A stretch of DNA of 64,000 nt from Przewalskia tangutica (lineage: Eukaryota > Streptophyta > Magnoliopsida > Solanales > Solanaceae), in contig CM056728.1 of assembly GCA_029844215.1 (NCBI GenBank), positions 84,133,676-84,197,675 on the forward strand, written 5' to 3'. Shown here piece by piece: positions 48,242 through 59,310 of this stretch; the first letter of the stretch is position 1; each line of letters begins with the position of its first letter. A model generated the notes under the pieces. The model did not search any database. It was not told the DNA's origin and saw only the letters and a list, made by a program, of their open reading frames with translations. The position numbers were made by a program, and so were the translations under genes.

Positions 48242-48753
48242 GATAAATTAATGGCTATGATTAAATCAAATGTAAGGTGAGGATTGGGGACATGTGTGTG
48301 GGTAATCTACCAACCAAATGTCCACCACAAAAATGGAACAAGTGGCTTGCCACTTGTCCCCCAAGAAAAACGTCCAAGTGCCCTCACGTTCGGCCATAGG
48401 GCCACATGGGGGTGACACGTTTCGCCCCCGTACTCGTCCAAAATATTTCATCTTCCGAAAATATCCGCAATGCCAAAAATCCGAAAATAAAGTGGGCCCC
48501 ACAAAACCGTAAATTCTCCCGTGGGCCCCACGTGACCAATTTCGGAAATAAAATTCCATAATTCTTAAATATTCCAAAAAGTCCGAATACCAAATCTGGG
48601 AATCCAATTCCCATAAACGAACCTTTTTCCTTCACAAAATCCGGAAACTTTTCCGTCGAAAAATCACATCTTTCTTCCTTTTAATTTAAATGTCGTATTC
48701 TCGTACGTACGTCCTCATATACATACCCTGGAACTACGGGGTGTAACAGGAAC

Positions 48754-49085
48754 AATCTTACTAATTCACATCATGAAAGCTACCACTGATATCACACTAC
48801 CCATGGAATTATCACACAAATTCAGTTCACGCATACCAAGTACTTGACAAAGATCACCCGCCGAATCTTTTACTCATGACGGCCTTACATCTAAGGCCCC
48901 TAACTGTTATAAATTCTAAGATTCACAATTTTCTCATCCCCAGACTTACCCTTTTCACTAACCAGGCTTCTAAATCACATTTTAACATAAGCTATCTGAA
49001 CATAACACTTAACACATCATCATATCATCAATATATACTAGTCTCTAGAGGGTTAAGGATATACCTGAAAATCAAATAGGCGGTT
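48754..49085 (-). other. Noncoding tail of C, gag-side part
   Basis: Resumes C's internal region after B. It matches the tail segments after gag in A and E1 (the ATGGGTAGT...GAGATG and AAGGCC...TAAGTAAA elements, reverse). No coding signal was seen. Confidence 0.72.
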
Positions 49086-50392
49086 CAAAGGACCGCTAAA
49101 ACTGGGAACTTCCACCGCGACCCCTGCCGTGGCCTGCCGGTGTATGAACATCCTGCCTAGCCATTGAAGGCGAAGAACCCGCAACTGATCCCGTAGTCTG
49201 TGCTATCCCACCAGTGCCACCTCTGGTCGGACAGTCTCTTGCCAAATGGCCCTGTTGGCCGCAAGCATAACAAGCGGTCGAAGTAGTACGACACTCCCCA
49301 ACATGGAATCTATTACAGCGACCACACCGAGGGAAAGGTGGCTTCTCGCTCTACCTCGAACATCCGTGACCTGCGACCGAGCCACGACCGCTCCCGAATA
49401 TCCCCGGCGATCAAACCTCCTGCTAGAAGACTGGGAAGGAGCACTCTGTGTCGACTGAAATGTTGACCTAGCCTGCTGTTGAGGCTGTCTGCCTCGAAAG
49501 TTACCAAAGGACCCTGCTGTCTTGGCCCTCTTATGCTGATCCTGGTCCCTACGTCGATCTCTACGTTCCTTAATCCCCTGTGCATAAGTCTGTATATGGG
49601 CAATGTCCATGCCCGGCTGAAGAGCTACTCCTGTACAACTCTCTGCTAGATAATCATCAAGTCCTGTGACATATCGGTGCACTCTATCCTCCATGTGTGC
49701 CACTAAAACGGGGACATAACGAGCCAACGAGTCAAACTCTATACTGTATTCCCGAACCGTCCGCCCGTTCTGCCTCAACATCATAAATCTATCTGCCCGA
49801 GCTCTCCTCATCTGCGAGGGCAAGAAATGTGTAAGAAATGCCTCTGAGAACTCGTCCCAACCCGCTGGAAGCGCATGCTCTCCCCGGGACAGTTCCCATG
49901 AATCAAACCGATCGGCAGATCACGCACCGATGTGAACCCAATACCACCGACTGCTCTGCGAGGCCTTGATCACTTTCATGATCCATTGCGGTGTCGAATA
50001 AACTCACGAGGATCTTCCTCGGTTCTCGATCCATAGAACTCGGGTGGATGCAACTCGAAGTCCCAAGTCTCAAACTATCGGATCTAGGGTGAACTCTTGG
50101 TACCGGAACCTCGACTCGTCTGTCCTCATTCCTAGCCACAAGCCTAGCTAGTAACTGGGCCATCTCTTTGTAACTCATATCCTCTGTTCACAGTCGTGGA
50201 TGAAGTCTCGTGTATCTTGTGGCCTCGGTAGCTACCGTTGCTTCCTAAACTCTGTTTGGGGTGGCGTCGCAAAACTCGTCGTATGAAGAATCACCTCGGT
50301 GATGGCGGGCTGTGCCTCGCAACCCTACGTGCTCTACTCAGACTCCTTCACGCCTTGCCCTTCTGGGCTATGGTTGCATTGCGTAGAGGCAT
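49086..50392 (-). pseudogene. gag: gag of C (best-kept core)
   Basis: On the minus strand an ATG at 50390-50392 opens MPLRNATI. Frame 49903-50178 gives MSYKEMAQLLARLVARNEDR and VHPRSDSLRL. Frame 49203-49823 is the longest intact gag piece in the window (206 codons), with SQMRRARADRFMMLRQNGRT, EYSIEFDSLARYVPVLV, DYLAESCTGVALQPGMDIAH and a basic RRDQDQHKRAK region. A zinc knuckle CYACGQQGHLARDC is intact in a neighbouring frame at about 49233-49275. No protease or RT follows; the noncoding tail starts directly. Confidence 0.88.
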
Positions 50393-50583
50393 AACTGATA
50401 AAAAAAGAATACGTCAGAGGGAGTCCAACTTATAACACAGCTCTAAGGCACGATCTCAGAGTGAGAAGAATGGAAACCAATCCTAAATATCATATAGCCT
50501 CCTGATTATAGGTGTGGTGCACAACACGCCGATAATCAAGACTCTACTAGATACGGTCTGTAGACACTTTCCGAGGATTAACT

Positions 50584-50595
50584 GCTCTGATACCA
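50584..50595 (-). other. Primer binding site of C
   Basis: On the minus strand TGGTATCAGAGC, a perfect match, four bases from the LTR end at 50600. Confidence 0.87.
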
Positions 50596-50599
50596 CTTT

Positions 50600-51373
50600 T
50601 GTCACGACCCGACCTCGGACCCGTGACTGGTGCCTTACCCCGGGCACCCTAGTGATACAACATCAGAGAAAATCAGCGGAAGTAAAAACTCATAAAAGAT
50701 AAACAGTGAAATAAGAAAACAGGCTAACCAAAACGGTTACCTTTCTGTATATATTAATAATCAAACCTGTACAGTTACATCCTTTACAAACCCTGCCCAC
50801 AACAGTACTACAGACCTCTAAGATTTTTTTTACAACAATGACGGGACAGGGCCCCGCCATACCCCTGAATGTACAAGAACCTACAATCTCAGGGAATCAT
50901 ACCAAAAGATAAGCCTCCGGAGAAACAGAGCTTCCCAAAACGCTGAACTATGATCCTATGAGCGAGGATCCACAACCAATGTACCTCTACCTGCGGCGTA
51001 ACGCGGCCCAGGAGGTCGATAACAGTACCAAGTATGTGAAACGAAAATATCGTAAATGAAATCATAATAGTCTATATAAAGCAGAGACATGTATGATAAC
51101 CAAACTACGATTGCACCGTATATAAATAGTCATGTCAAGTCGAGACTCGCCCGCCACGATCATCACTCGTGCGTGGAATTCCTTCCTCACTGCCGCGATT
51201 TATGACATAAATCATACTCGTGGGCCGCGTGCCATCCTACCTCACTGTAGTCGTACACAAATACAATACGTATATATATACCTCCGGCCCGTGGAATCCT
51301 CCATCACGTGCGGCAGCCTTAAGTGTAACATATAACCCGGTGATGCGCCCGTGGCATCCTACCTCATCGGCGT

Positions 51374-51427
<54 letters not shown>

Positions 51428-53973
51428 TATAATGCGACGCGTGCCCGGAATCCTCATCGTATAAGCATGGCCATAACGTGCCCGGAATCCTCATCGTGGC
51501 GCAGTCTTCGGGAGCTAGCCCGTGGAGTAATAATATAACATGCCCCGGCATCCTCATCGATGTGTACATGTCTTCACGGGAGCTAGCCCGTGGAGTAAAA
51601 TATAACATGGTCGCATGCCGGAATCCTCATCGTATAAGCGTGGCGTGGAGTAATGAACCGCCCGCATCTAACGCGTCCTCGGCCGTGCCCGACATCCCTC
51701 ATCGTATAAACATGTCCAAGATCAATCACAATGGAAGCATACCCGTGGAATCCTCCGTCACGGCCGGTATGTCCAAGTAAATTCACAACAAGTCAGTCGG
51801 CCCTCCATCGAGAGACGCGGTGGTATAGAATTACAATACTTGCACAACAAAGGCTATCACAACTAGCATAGGCAAGTTCAACATACTCTTAGACTTTCAT
51901 TAACATGTAAATTGATTCACCATTTATATAAACTCAAGTACTCCCATTTTATGCCAACAATCTGGGTTTTAACCCTAAAGTACTACGTACATAAATTCTT
52001 TCAAAAAGATCTCTTTTTATGTAAAAACAACTCGATACTAATATCCGTAGTACCAATCACGTTCATGTTTAAATCAAGTACTTTATACTTTCTAAACCAA
52101 GTGGCTTACACTTTTAAAACAACGTCAAGTATACTTTTAAAACCCAAGTAACTAACTCTTTTAAGATCAAGGTACTCCTACCTTTTAAAACCAAGCCACT
52201 TATATTTTTCCATCAAGAAAAGTTCGATATTTGAAAATAAGTTACTTATACTTTTAAACTCAAGTTACTTCTCTTTTCCCAAAATCAAGTTACATGACTT
52301 TCAAACTACTTTAAGTCTCCTTACCTTAGAATGTCAAGAAATCAATACTTGTTTATAATGATTTTATTAACGCAGCCATGATCTAGAAAATGTAATACAA
52401 TTTTGTCTTATCTTAGCTTCTATGCAGATGGAAGATTCTACTTGTTTTAAGTTAATTATTTGTTATTACATTTTCCTTTATTAACGCTGCAATGACTTGT
52501 TCGATACTCATTCCCATTTCCGAAATCAATATAACATTATTCTTTAAAAACCAAGTACTCATTACTCACGAATGAGGTTTCACAACTTTTTAACACAATT
52601 CAAGTCCTTAACAATTCTTATTAAGTCATTTATTAGTCAAGTCTCTTATCTTTCAAGATCAAGTCTCTTAACTTCTAAAATCAACAAACCATTCTTTTAC
52701 CTACATAAAGTCGTTATAACTAACTTCTCATAAAGCTATTATAACACTTTATGTTTTAAACCTACCAAATTCGTTTAGCACACGTACGTCTACCGTACTA
52801 CATAGTTCACAACAATCATGCTAGAAAGGATAGGAAGAGGTTCACATACCTCGCGACGATTATCGACAAATAGCAAAATGCTCCAAAGTACTATACCCTT
52901 TCTAGCCTTTTCCACCCTTCAAGTAGAATACGCTACTCGTAGTACTTCAACCTATAATTGTCATAAAATGTCTATTAACCTCTAGCTCTCTTCGTAGAAT
53001 ATTCTAAGTACAAGGTCACAAAATTCTACGGAAAATCGGGCAGCACTTCCTTTGTTTCTACATACTTTGCCACCTTTTTCAAGGCCGAATTCAATAACCA
53101 AACGCCACATTTAAGGCTCAAATCAATTCAGCAAATACTAAGGGGATTACACGCCTACAATACGTGTAAAATGCCGCCCCACAATAATACAAAACAATCC
53201 AATAATTTCCATGTCATTCTCGGCTAAAAGGTGCTACAACATAAAGTCTTCCAATTCTTTTCCAATCCAAGTTCTTGGGTCCACCATGCTATATAGTCAT
53301 AAACAACTTCAACAACTACAATTTCCTTCTTTAGATAACATGTGACAACTTAAACTAATAATCAACTTGAATTGTAATCTTAAGGGCTAAACATGCTAGT
53401 TTCGGATTAGGGTTCCAATAGTCAATACACTTATCAAACTTCATACTAAATACCTCATGCTTGCTAATATCCATAGCTACAACAATAAGTAATCTTGATT
53501 ACTAAAACGACAAGAATTATACCTTTACAAGCCCTTAATATATCCAAGATTCAAAGTCGCTCCTTAGCAATTCTTAGCACCTTTTCTTATGTTCCAATCC
53601 GCTCCAAGCACTCCTTAGAAGCCTATGAAGAACTCATCTTCAAGTTCCAACTTCAAAGTTGAAGAACTCGTAAGTTTTCATGCGACTAATACGAAAACGC
53701 CACTTTTCCGGAATCTTTCTATTGAGATACACTTACAATACCCTTAGGTACCTTGGTTTAAAGTATGGAGCTTATTGGACAACAAACACAAATTTTCTCT
53801 CCTAAAGGATGCCCAACCCGTGAGCCTCTCAATGAGCTCCTCCAATTTCTTGAAAATTTATCTAAGTGTAGAACTTGTCTTGCTACTAGTACACATATAT
53901 AACACAATGGAGGGTTAAGATTAGCCCATATAGATGGCTTGGATGCATTTCTCTTAAATATCAAGTCAAGTGG
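50600..53973 (-). repeat. C 5' LTR (cut by D)
   Basis: Minus-strand LTR from its end at 50600 up to 53973, where D interrupts it. The missing promoter end is expected right of the window; its counterpart in C's 3' LTR is 12691-13109. It contains the minisatellite at 51140-51790, the AATAAA block (about 52365-52535, reverse), doubled CTTTATG motifs (52705-52755), the GGCCGAATTCAATAACCAAA stretch shared with X and S1, and a TATA-like run near 53896-53902. Confidence 0.86.
51140..51790 (-). repeat. Minisatellite of C 5' LTR with TA microsatellite
   Basis: Irregular units hold CGTGGAATCCTCCATCACG or GCCCGGAATCCTCATCGT, then ATAAGCATGGCC. An uninterrupted TA dinucleotide tract (51378-51431, with one phase slip at 51420/51421) sits inside. 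It fills the same slot as the other minisatellites. Confidence 0.8.
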
Positions 53974-53997
53974 TGTTACACCCCGTAGTTCCAGGGT

Positions 53998-54483
53998 ATG
54001 TATGTGAGGACGTACGTACGAGAATACGACACAAAAATTGGAAAGGAAGAAAGAGGTGATTTTTCGACGGAAAAGTTTCCGGATTTTGTGAAGGAAAAAA
54101 GTTCGTTAAAGGGAATTGGATTCCCGGATTCGGTATTCGGACTTTTTGGAATATTTGAGAATTATGGAATTTTATTTCCGAAATTGGTCACGTGGGGCCC
54201 ACGGGAGAATTTACAGTTTGGTGAGCCCACTTTATTTTCGGATTTTTGGCATTACGGATATTTTTGGAAGATGAAATATTTTGGACGAGTAGGGGGGCGA
54301 CACGTGTCACCCCCATGTGGCCATGTTGGCCGAATTGGTGAAGGACATGTGTCAAGGGACGGTTTGGTAGTGGACAAGTGGCTAGCCACTTGTCCAAATT
54401 TTGTGGTGGACATGTGGTTGGTAGAATCCACACCCACATGTCCCCAATCTACACCACACACTTGCATAGATCTTGGCCATTGA
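53998..54483 (+). other. U3 open reading frame of unknown meaning (161 codons)
   Basis: Starts MYVRTYVREYDTKIGKEERG 24 bp inside the LTR, just after an in-frame TAG. It continues through FPDSVFGLFGIFENYGILFP and KLVTWGPRENL to a stop near the TATA box. Related open stretches occur at 39029 onward, 60532-60783 and 62708-62983, and partly in B (48384-48635, minus). In A's 5' LTR it is broken by one base. I recognise no protein family. It lies upstream of the LTR promoter, so only the 3' LTR copy would be in element RNA. It may be chance. Confidence 0.3.
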
Positions 54484-54489
54484 TTTCTC

Positions 54490-54497
54490 TATAAATA
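54490..54497 (+). promoter_or_regulatory. TATA box of D 5' LTR
   Basis: TATAAATA with CCCCC downstream, 516 bp into the LTR. Confidence 0.68.
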
Positions 54498-56269
54498 CCC
54501 CCTTGTTTTCAAGACTTTATTCATCCACATTAGAGAGTTTCCAAGGCAAAATTCTTCCTTCCCCCTTAGTGAGTTCTCGTCCAACACCCCCCCCCCCCAC
54601 CTTGTGTAGAAATTCTTCAAGTGTTGTTATTATTCCAAATACCTTAGCCTTGTATCCCTAGTAGTATTCTAAAGTTATCCCAACATAAGAGCCCGAAAAT
54701 ACTACTTTATTCCAATAGTCGCAAAATGAAACCATAGGAAAAATCTTCATAGATGGTTGAAGTGTTAAGAGAAGTTGTTCAGAAATTTCTAAGGGTTGCT
54801 TGGAGCGGGTTGGAGCGTAAGGAAGTAGAGCTAAACGTTGCTCAGGATCGACTTATAAATCTTGGATAATTTTGGGCTTATCGAGGTAATGATCTTTATC
54901 CCCCTATTGTAATTGGAAATTACATGTTGTAGTAATGTATAGTTGAGTATACTATATATAGAATGAATATTGATAAGAATTGAACTGTATTTACATTGGG
55001 TATTTCTGATGACTTGTAGTATTATTGTAGGAGGCGGATTGTGCACGTCCGGTTAGGCGTATAATCCCTCGAGTTGTTGGCTCATTAGCGGGCCTTGATA
55101 GGAGAAGATTTATGTGGTTACGGGGAGGTCTTCCGAATTTTCCGTAGAATATGGAACACGGTACTTAGAAATATTCTACGAAGGGATCTAGAAGTTAATA
55201 AACGTTTTATGGCCATTATAGGTTGAAGTACTACGAGTAGCGTATTCTACTTGAAGGGTAGAAAAGGCTAGCAGGGTTATAGTACTTTGGAGCATTTTGC
55301 TAATTGTCGATAATCGTCGCGAGGTATGTGAACCTCTTCCTATCCTTTCTAGCATGATTATTGTGAAATATATATAGTGCGGTAGACGCATGTGTGTTTA
55401 AAGGAATTTGATATTACTTTTGTGTCCTTGACTTGATTCCAAAGTTACGTGACTTGTTATGAAATATTAAGGACTTGAATTATGTTAAAAAGTTGTAAAA
55501 CCTCATTCATGAGTAATGGGTGTGTGGTCTTTTAAAGAATAAAGTTATCTTGATTTCGAAAATGAGAATAGTTGTCCTTGGTTGGTTTAAAACATAAAGT
55601 GTTATAATAGCTTTATGGGAAGTTATTTATAACGACTTTATGAAAACAAAAGAATGGTTTATCATTGGATTTAAAATAATAACTTGACATTTTAAAAGTT
55701 GGAGGTTGGTTTCCTTAAAAGATATGATTTAAAGATTAAGAGACTGATTTTTGGAAGTAAAGAGACTTGACTTATAAACAACTTGATTTTGGGAAAGGAG
55801 AAGTAACTTGATTTAAAGGTATAGGTTACTTGTTTTTAAAAGAGTAAGACACTTGGTTTAAAAAGTATATTGCTACTTGACTTTAAAAAGGAAAAAGAGT
55901 CTTTGTTTTAAAGGAAGGCATGGTTTTGTCTTAAAATGGTATAAAAAGGAAGGCATGCTTTTGTCTTAAGATTGGTTTAAAAATAAGGTATGGAAATTGT
56001 TTTGGTTTACTTAAAAGATAGTTACTCTATTTTGATACTACGGGTATCGTGTGACTTTTGTGTGAGTAACTTGACTATGTTGGCTTGTGATAGCCTTGTA
56101 ATACTTTCTTGTTGGTTTGATAAGTAAACATGTTATGACGCTACGTGTGTTAGTGTCTTGTGACGTTTGTGTAAGGGGTTTTTCTTGTTGTGCTTATGTT
56201 GTTTAACGATAAGCAGTTATGCTGGTATTATATCACTTACCCCCCTGACTTGTTATGCCGAGGTTTAGC

Positions 56270-56500
56270 CGCCCCGTCGAGAATACCTCATGCGGGTCTA
56301 TGTGACCTATCGCGGAGTGCGGAGCTCGGGATGATCACTCGGGTGTGTTACGCCGTCACGAGAATACCTCATGCGGTCCAGGTGACTATGCGACTGCGGG
56401 AGTCGAGATGATCCGAGGTTAGCTACCCCCGATGCGAGAATACCTCATGCGGACCTAGATGGTCTATGCGGATCGCGGAGTTCGGTGATTAGGCTCGCAT
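56270..56500 (+). repeat. Minisatellite of D 5' LTR
   Basis: About three units with GAGAATACCTCATGCGG, CTATGCG and GGGAGTCGAGATGATC. Same unit type as F (62450-62680), T and S1, although D's U3 is A-like. Confidence 0.8.
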
Positions 56501-57122
56501 AATGATACTATGGGCGATTGGCCTTGCTTCAATCATTAGCGGCCTAGAAAAGACCAGTTACGTTATATCTATTTTTGCTCTTGTTATGATGTGGCACTAT
56601 GTGCGGTTAAATGGGTTGTTCGTACGTATTTGTAATTGGTTTTAAAATGTTATGATTTTATTTCAGTACTTTACAGTTTCACATACTTGGTACTTGTTAT
56701 CGACCTCCTTGAGAAGCGTTCATGCCGCAGGTAGAGGTACACCAGTTGTTGATCCTCGCTCATAGGATCACAGTTCAGCATTTTGGGAAGCTTCGTTTCT
56801 CCAGAGGCTTATCTTTGGTATAGTCCCCTGTCGTTGTAGGTACTTACATTCAGGGGTATGGCGGGGCCCTGTCCCGTTGTTGTTGTTATAAGATTCTTAG
56901 AGGCCTGTAGTACTGTTGTGGGCAGGGTTTGTAAGGGATGTAACTGTTCAAGTTTTTATATATATATGCAGAAAGGTGACCGTTTTGGTTAGCCTATTTT
57001 CTTATTGTATATCTTGTTTCATGTGTAAGTTTTTATTTCCGCTGATTTTCTCTGATGTTGTATCACTAGGGTGCCCGGGGTAAGGCACCAGTCACGGGCC
57101 CGGGGTCGGGTCGTGACAAAAG

Positions 57123-57134
57123 TGGTATCAGAGC
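57123..57134 (+). other. Primer binding site of D
   Basis: TGGTATCAGAGC, a perfect match, four bases after the LTR end. Confidence 0.9.
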
Positions 57135-57324
57135 AGTTAATCCTCGGAAAGTGTCTACAGACCGTATCTAGTAGAGTCTTGATTATCGGCGTGTTGTGCA
57201 CCACACCTATAATCAGGAGGCTGCAGGATATTTAGGATTGGTTTCCATTCTTCTCACTCTGAGATCGTGCCTTAGAGCTGTGTTATAAGTTGGACTCCCT
57301 ATGGCGTATTCGTATGTGCTAGTT

Positions 57325-58750
57325 ATGCCTCTACGCAAGGCAACGAGCCCGAAGGCGGCGATGAAGGAGGCTGCGAGTAGAATACGAGAGTTACGAGGCA
57401 CGCCCGGGCGGTCATTATCCGAGGCGCTTCATTCGGGGAGTTCTGCGACGCCGCTAGCCTAGGAGAGTTTAGAGCAGTAGTAGTAGCTACTGAGACCACG
57501 ATACCTGAGCCTCTTGTCCCACGGCCGGGGGCCGAGGATATGGTTACAAGGAGATGGCCCAGTTACTAGCTAGGCTTGTGGCTAGGAATGAGGACAGACG
57601 AGAGTCAGAGATTCCGGCAGTACCAGTAGTTCACCCTAGATCCGATAGTTTGAGACTTCGGGACTTCTTGAGTTGCAGTCCACCCGAGTTCTATGGATCG
57701 AGAACTGAGGAAGATCCTCAGGAGTTTATTCGGCGATTCTGGATCATGAGAGTGATCAAGGCTTGAAGACGATCGGTGGTCTTAGGTTCGCATCGGTGCG
57801 TGATCTGCGATCGGCCGGTTTGATTCATAGGAACTATCCCGGGAAGCATCGCCTCGGTGGTTGAGACGAGTTCTCGAGGCATTTCTTACACTTCTTGCCC
57901 TCGCAGATGAGGAGAGCTCGGGCAGATGGATTTATGATGTTGAGGCAGAACGGGCGGACGGTTCGGGAATATAGTATGGAGTTTGACTCATTGGCTCGTT
58001 ATGTCCCCGTTTTAGTGGCAGACATGGAGGATAGAGTGCACCTATATGTCACAGGACTTGACGATTATCTAGTAGAAACTTGTACAGGAGTAGCTCTTGG
58101 TAGGGCATGGGCGTTGCCGCGTCTGAGCTTATGCTTGCAGATCGAGGAACGTGAGATCGGCGAATTAACCAAGATCGCGAAGAGGGCGAGCAATGCAGGT
58201 CCTTTGGTAACTTCGAGGCGGACCTTCTGCCAGCCAGTTATGCGCCTCCGCCCGATCTGAGTGGTCCTCCACAGGCTTCAGGACGTTCGGGGTATGCAGG
58301 AGTTGGTCAGAGCTCCAGGGTTTCTGGTTCACAGATTTACATAGGTTCTAGCCAGCCAGATTCAGTTTTCCTCAAGTGTTCACTATGTGGTAGGCATCAT
58401 TCCGGGAAATGTCGTCTTTTTACTAATGTTTTTTTGACCAGCGACCGTCAGGGCCATGTGAGGAGAGAATGTCCTAGTAGGAGGGATACAGGTGGGATGA
58501 CTTAGCCTACAGTCGATTGCGGTCGGTGGTTCGGAGAGGAAGGGTGTTAGCGAGAGGCCACCGCTTTCGGTATGGGCCGTTGTGGTAGGTGTTCTTATGG
58601 GGAGTGTCGTACTACTTCGATAGCTTGTTATGCTTGCGGCCAGCAGGGCCATTATGCGAGAAATTGTCTGACCAGAGGTGGCGCGGATGTTACGACTCGA
58701 CGCCCGGGATCGATGGTGGTTCATCACTTCAGAGTTATGCGCCAGTGAGC
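57325..58750 (+). pseudogene. gag: Broken gag of D
   Basis: The ATG at 57325 opens MPLRKATS, then the frame shifts. Frame 57554-57766 gives MAQLLARLVARNEDRRESEI, RLRDFLSCSPPEFYGSRTEE and DPQEFIRR. Frame 57895-58260 gives SQMRRARADGFMMLRQNGRT, EFDSLARYVPVLVADMEDR and DDYLVETCTGVAL. Downstream are a knuckle-like CSLCGRHHSGKCRL (about 58376-58420) and a fully intact zinc knuckle CYACGQQGHYARNC (58629-58670). This gives the clearest view of the two-knuckle C-terminus. Several single-base frame changes separate the parts. Confidence 0.87.
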
Positions 58751-59310
58751 GGATTTGATTAGAGCGACAAAGGGAAAGTGAGGCGATGTTACAGAGATAT
58801 CTTCAGCCTTAAGAGACTTGTTTAGGTCGTTATGGTAGATACATGTGGAGTGCTATGTTCGGTTAGCATTGTGTAAGTTGTGATTAGAAAACATGGGTAG
58901 TTGAAAAGGGTAAGTCTGGGGACGAGAAAATTTTGAGCCATAGAATACAAATAACCATGGAGACCTTAGATGCAAGGCCATCTTAAGTAAAGGATTGTAC
59001 GTTTGATTGTTGTCAGGGTACATTGTATACGTGGAGTATTTTCAGGTGATAAGTCCATGAGTGGTGTGAAAGGGAAGTGGGTAGTTGGGCTTAGAAGACC
59101 ACTAGGTTCTCATGACTTGAATAGTGAGATTGTTCCGGACCAGGAACGAGAGTTTAGTACGAAGTGGGTCGGGTTGAGGCCATATCGCGAGTCAACCCGC
59201 AGCCCGGAATGTGGTGGGGTCAGTTTGAGGTGGTCCCACTAGATGATAGGGTCACGAGGGTGTTAGGCCCAAGTTTAGGTAACCATCGTACGAGTTTGTG
59301 GATGCGTTCG
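58751..59310 (+). other. Noncoding tail of D, first part
   Basis: Matches the tails of A and E1 up to GCGTTCGACCAG, including the inverted repeat at 59187-59200 (one arm base changed). No coding signal was seen. The integrase remnant then begins abruptly. Confidence 0.75.

Larger units (their letters stand above)
13745..48748 (-). mobile_element. B: short LTR retrotransposon, split by element A
   Basis: Minus-strand element with target duplication GGAAC (13740-13744 and 48749-48753). Its 3' LTR is 13745-17267 plus 42735-43033, its internal region is 43034-44970 (1,937 bp) and its 5' LTR is 44971-48748. The two LTRs (about 3.8 kb) are almost identical in AT-rich parts: identical open stretches occur at 15244-15468 and 46430-46654. 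It holds a deleted gag and no pol, so it could not have moved by itself. Confidence 0.88.
44971..48748 (-). repeat. B 5' LTR
   Basis: Uninterrupted LTR of 3,778 bp on the minus strand. It has a TATA box at 48234-48241, a G-run at 48130-48144, the AATAAA block (about 46920-47100, reverse), doubled CTTTATG motifs near 47265-47305 and a minisatellite at 45600-46385. Long AT-rich stretches are identical to B's 3' LTR. Confidence 0.9.
53974..57118 (+). repeat. D 5' LTR (mosaic)
   Basis: The LTR is 3,145 bp. The first part up to about 56055 is A-like (CACGTGGGGCCCAC from 54189, the palindrome around ACACGTGT, the C-run, GAGGTAATGATC). From about 56080 it matches F and T instead (TTGGTTTGATAAGTAAACAT, then the GAGAATACCTCATGCGG array). 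It lacks the AATAAA block: the sequence jumps from AAATGAGAATA to GTTGTCC near 55570. The end is the common GGGTCGTGACA. Confidence 0.88.

Noticed and set aside
51378..51431. TA tract as a replication origin or promoter
   Set aside because: It is a simple dinucleotide microsatellite in a minisatellite. No other origin or promoter context was seen.
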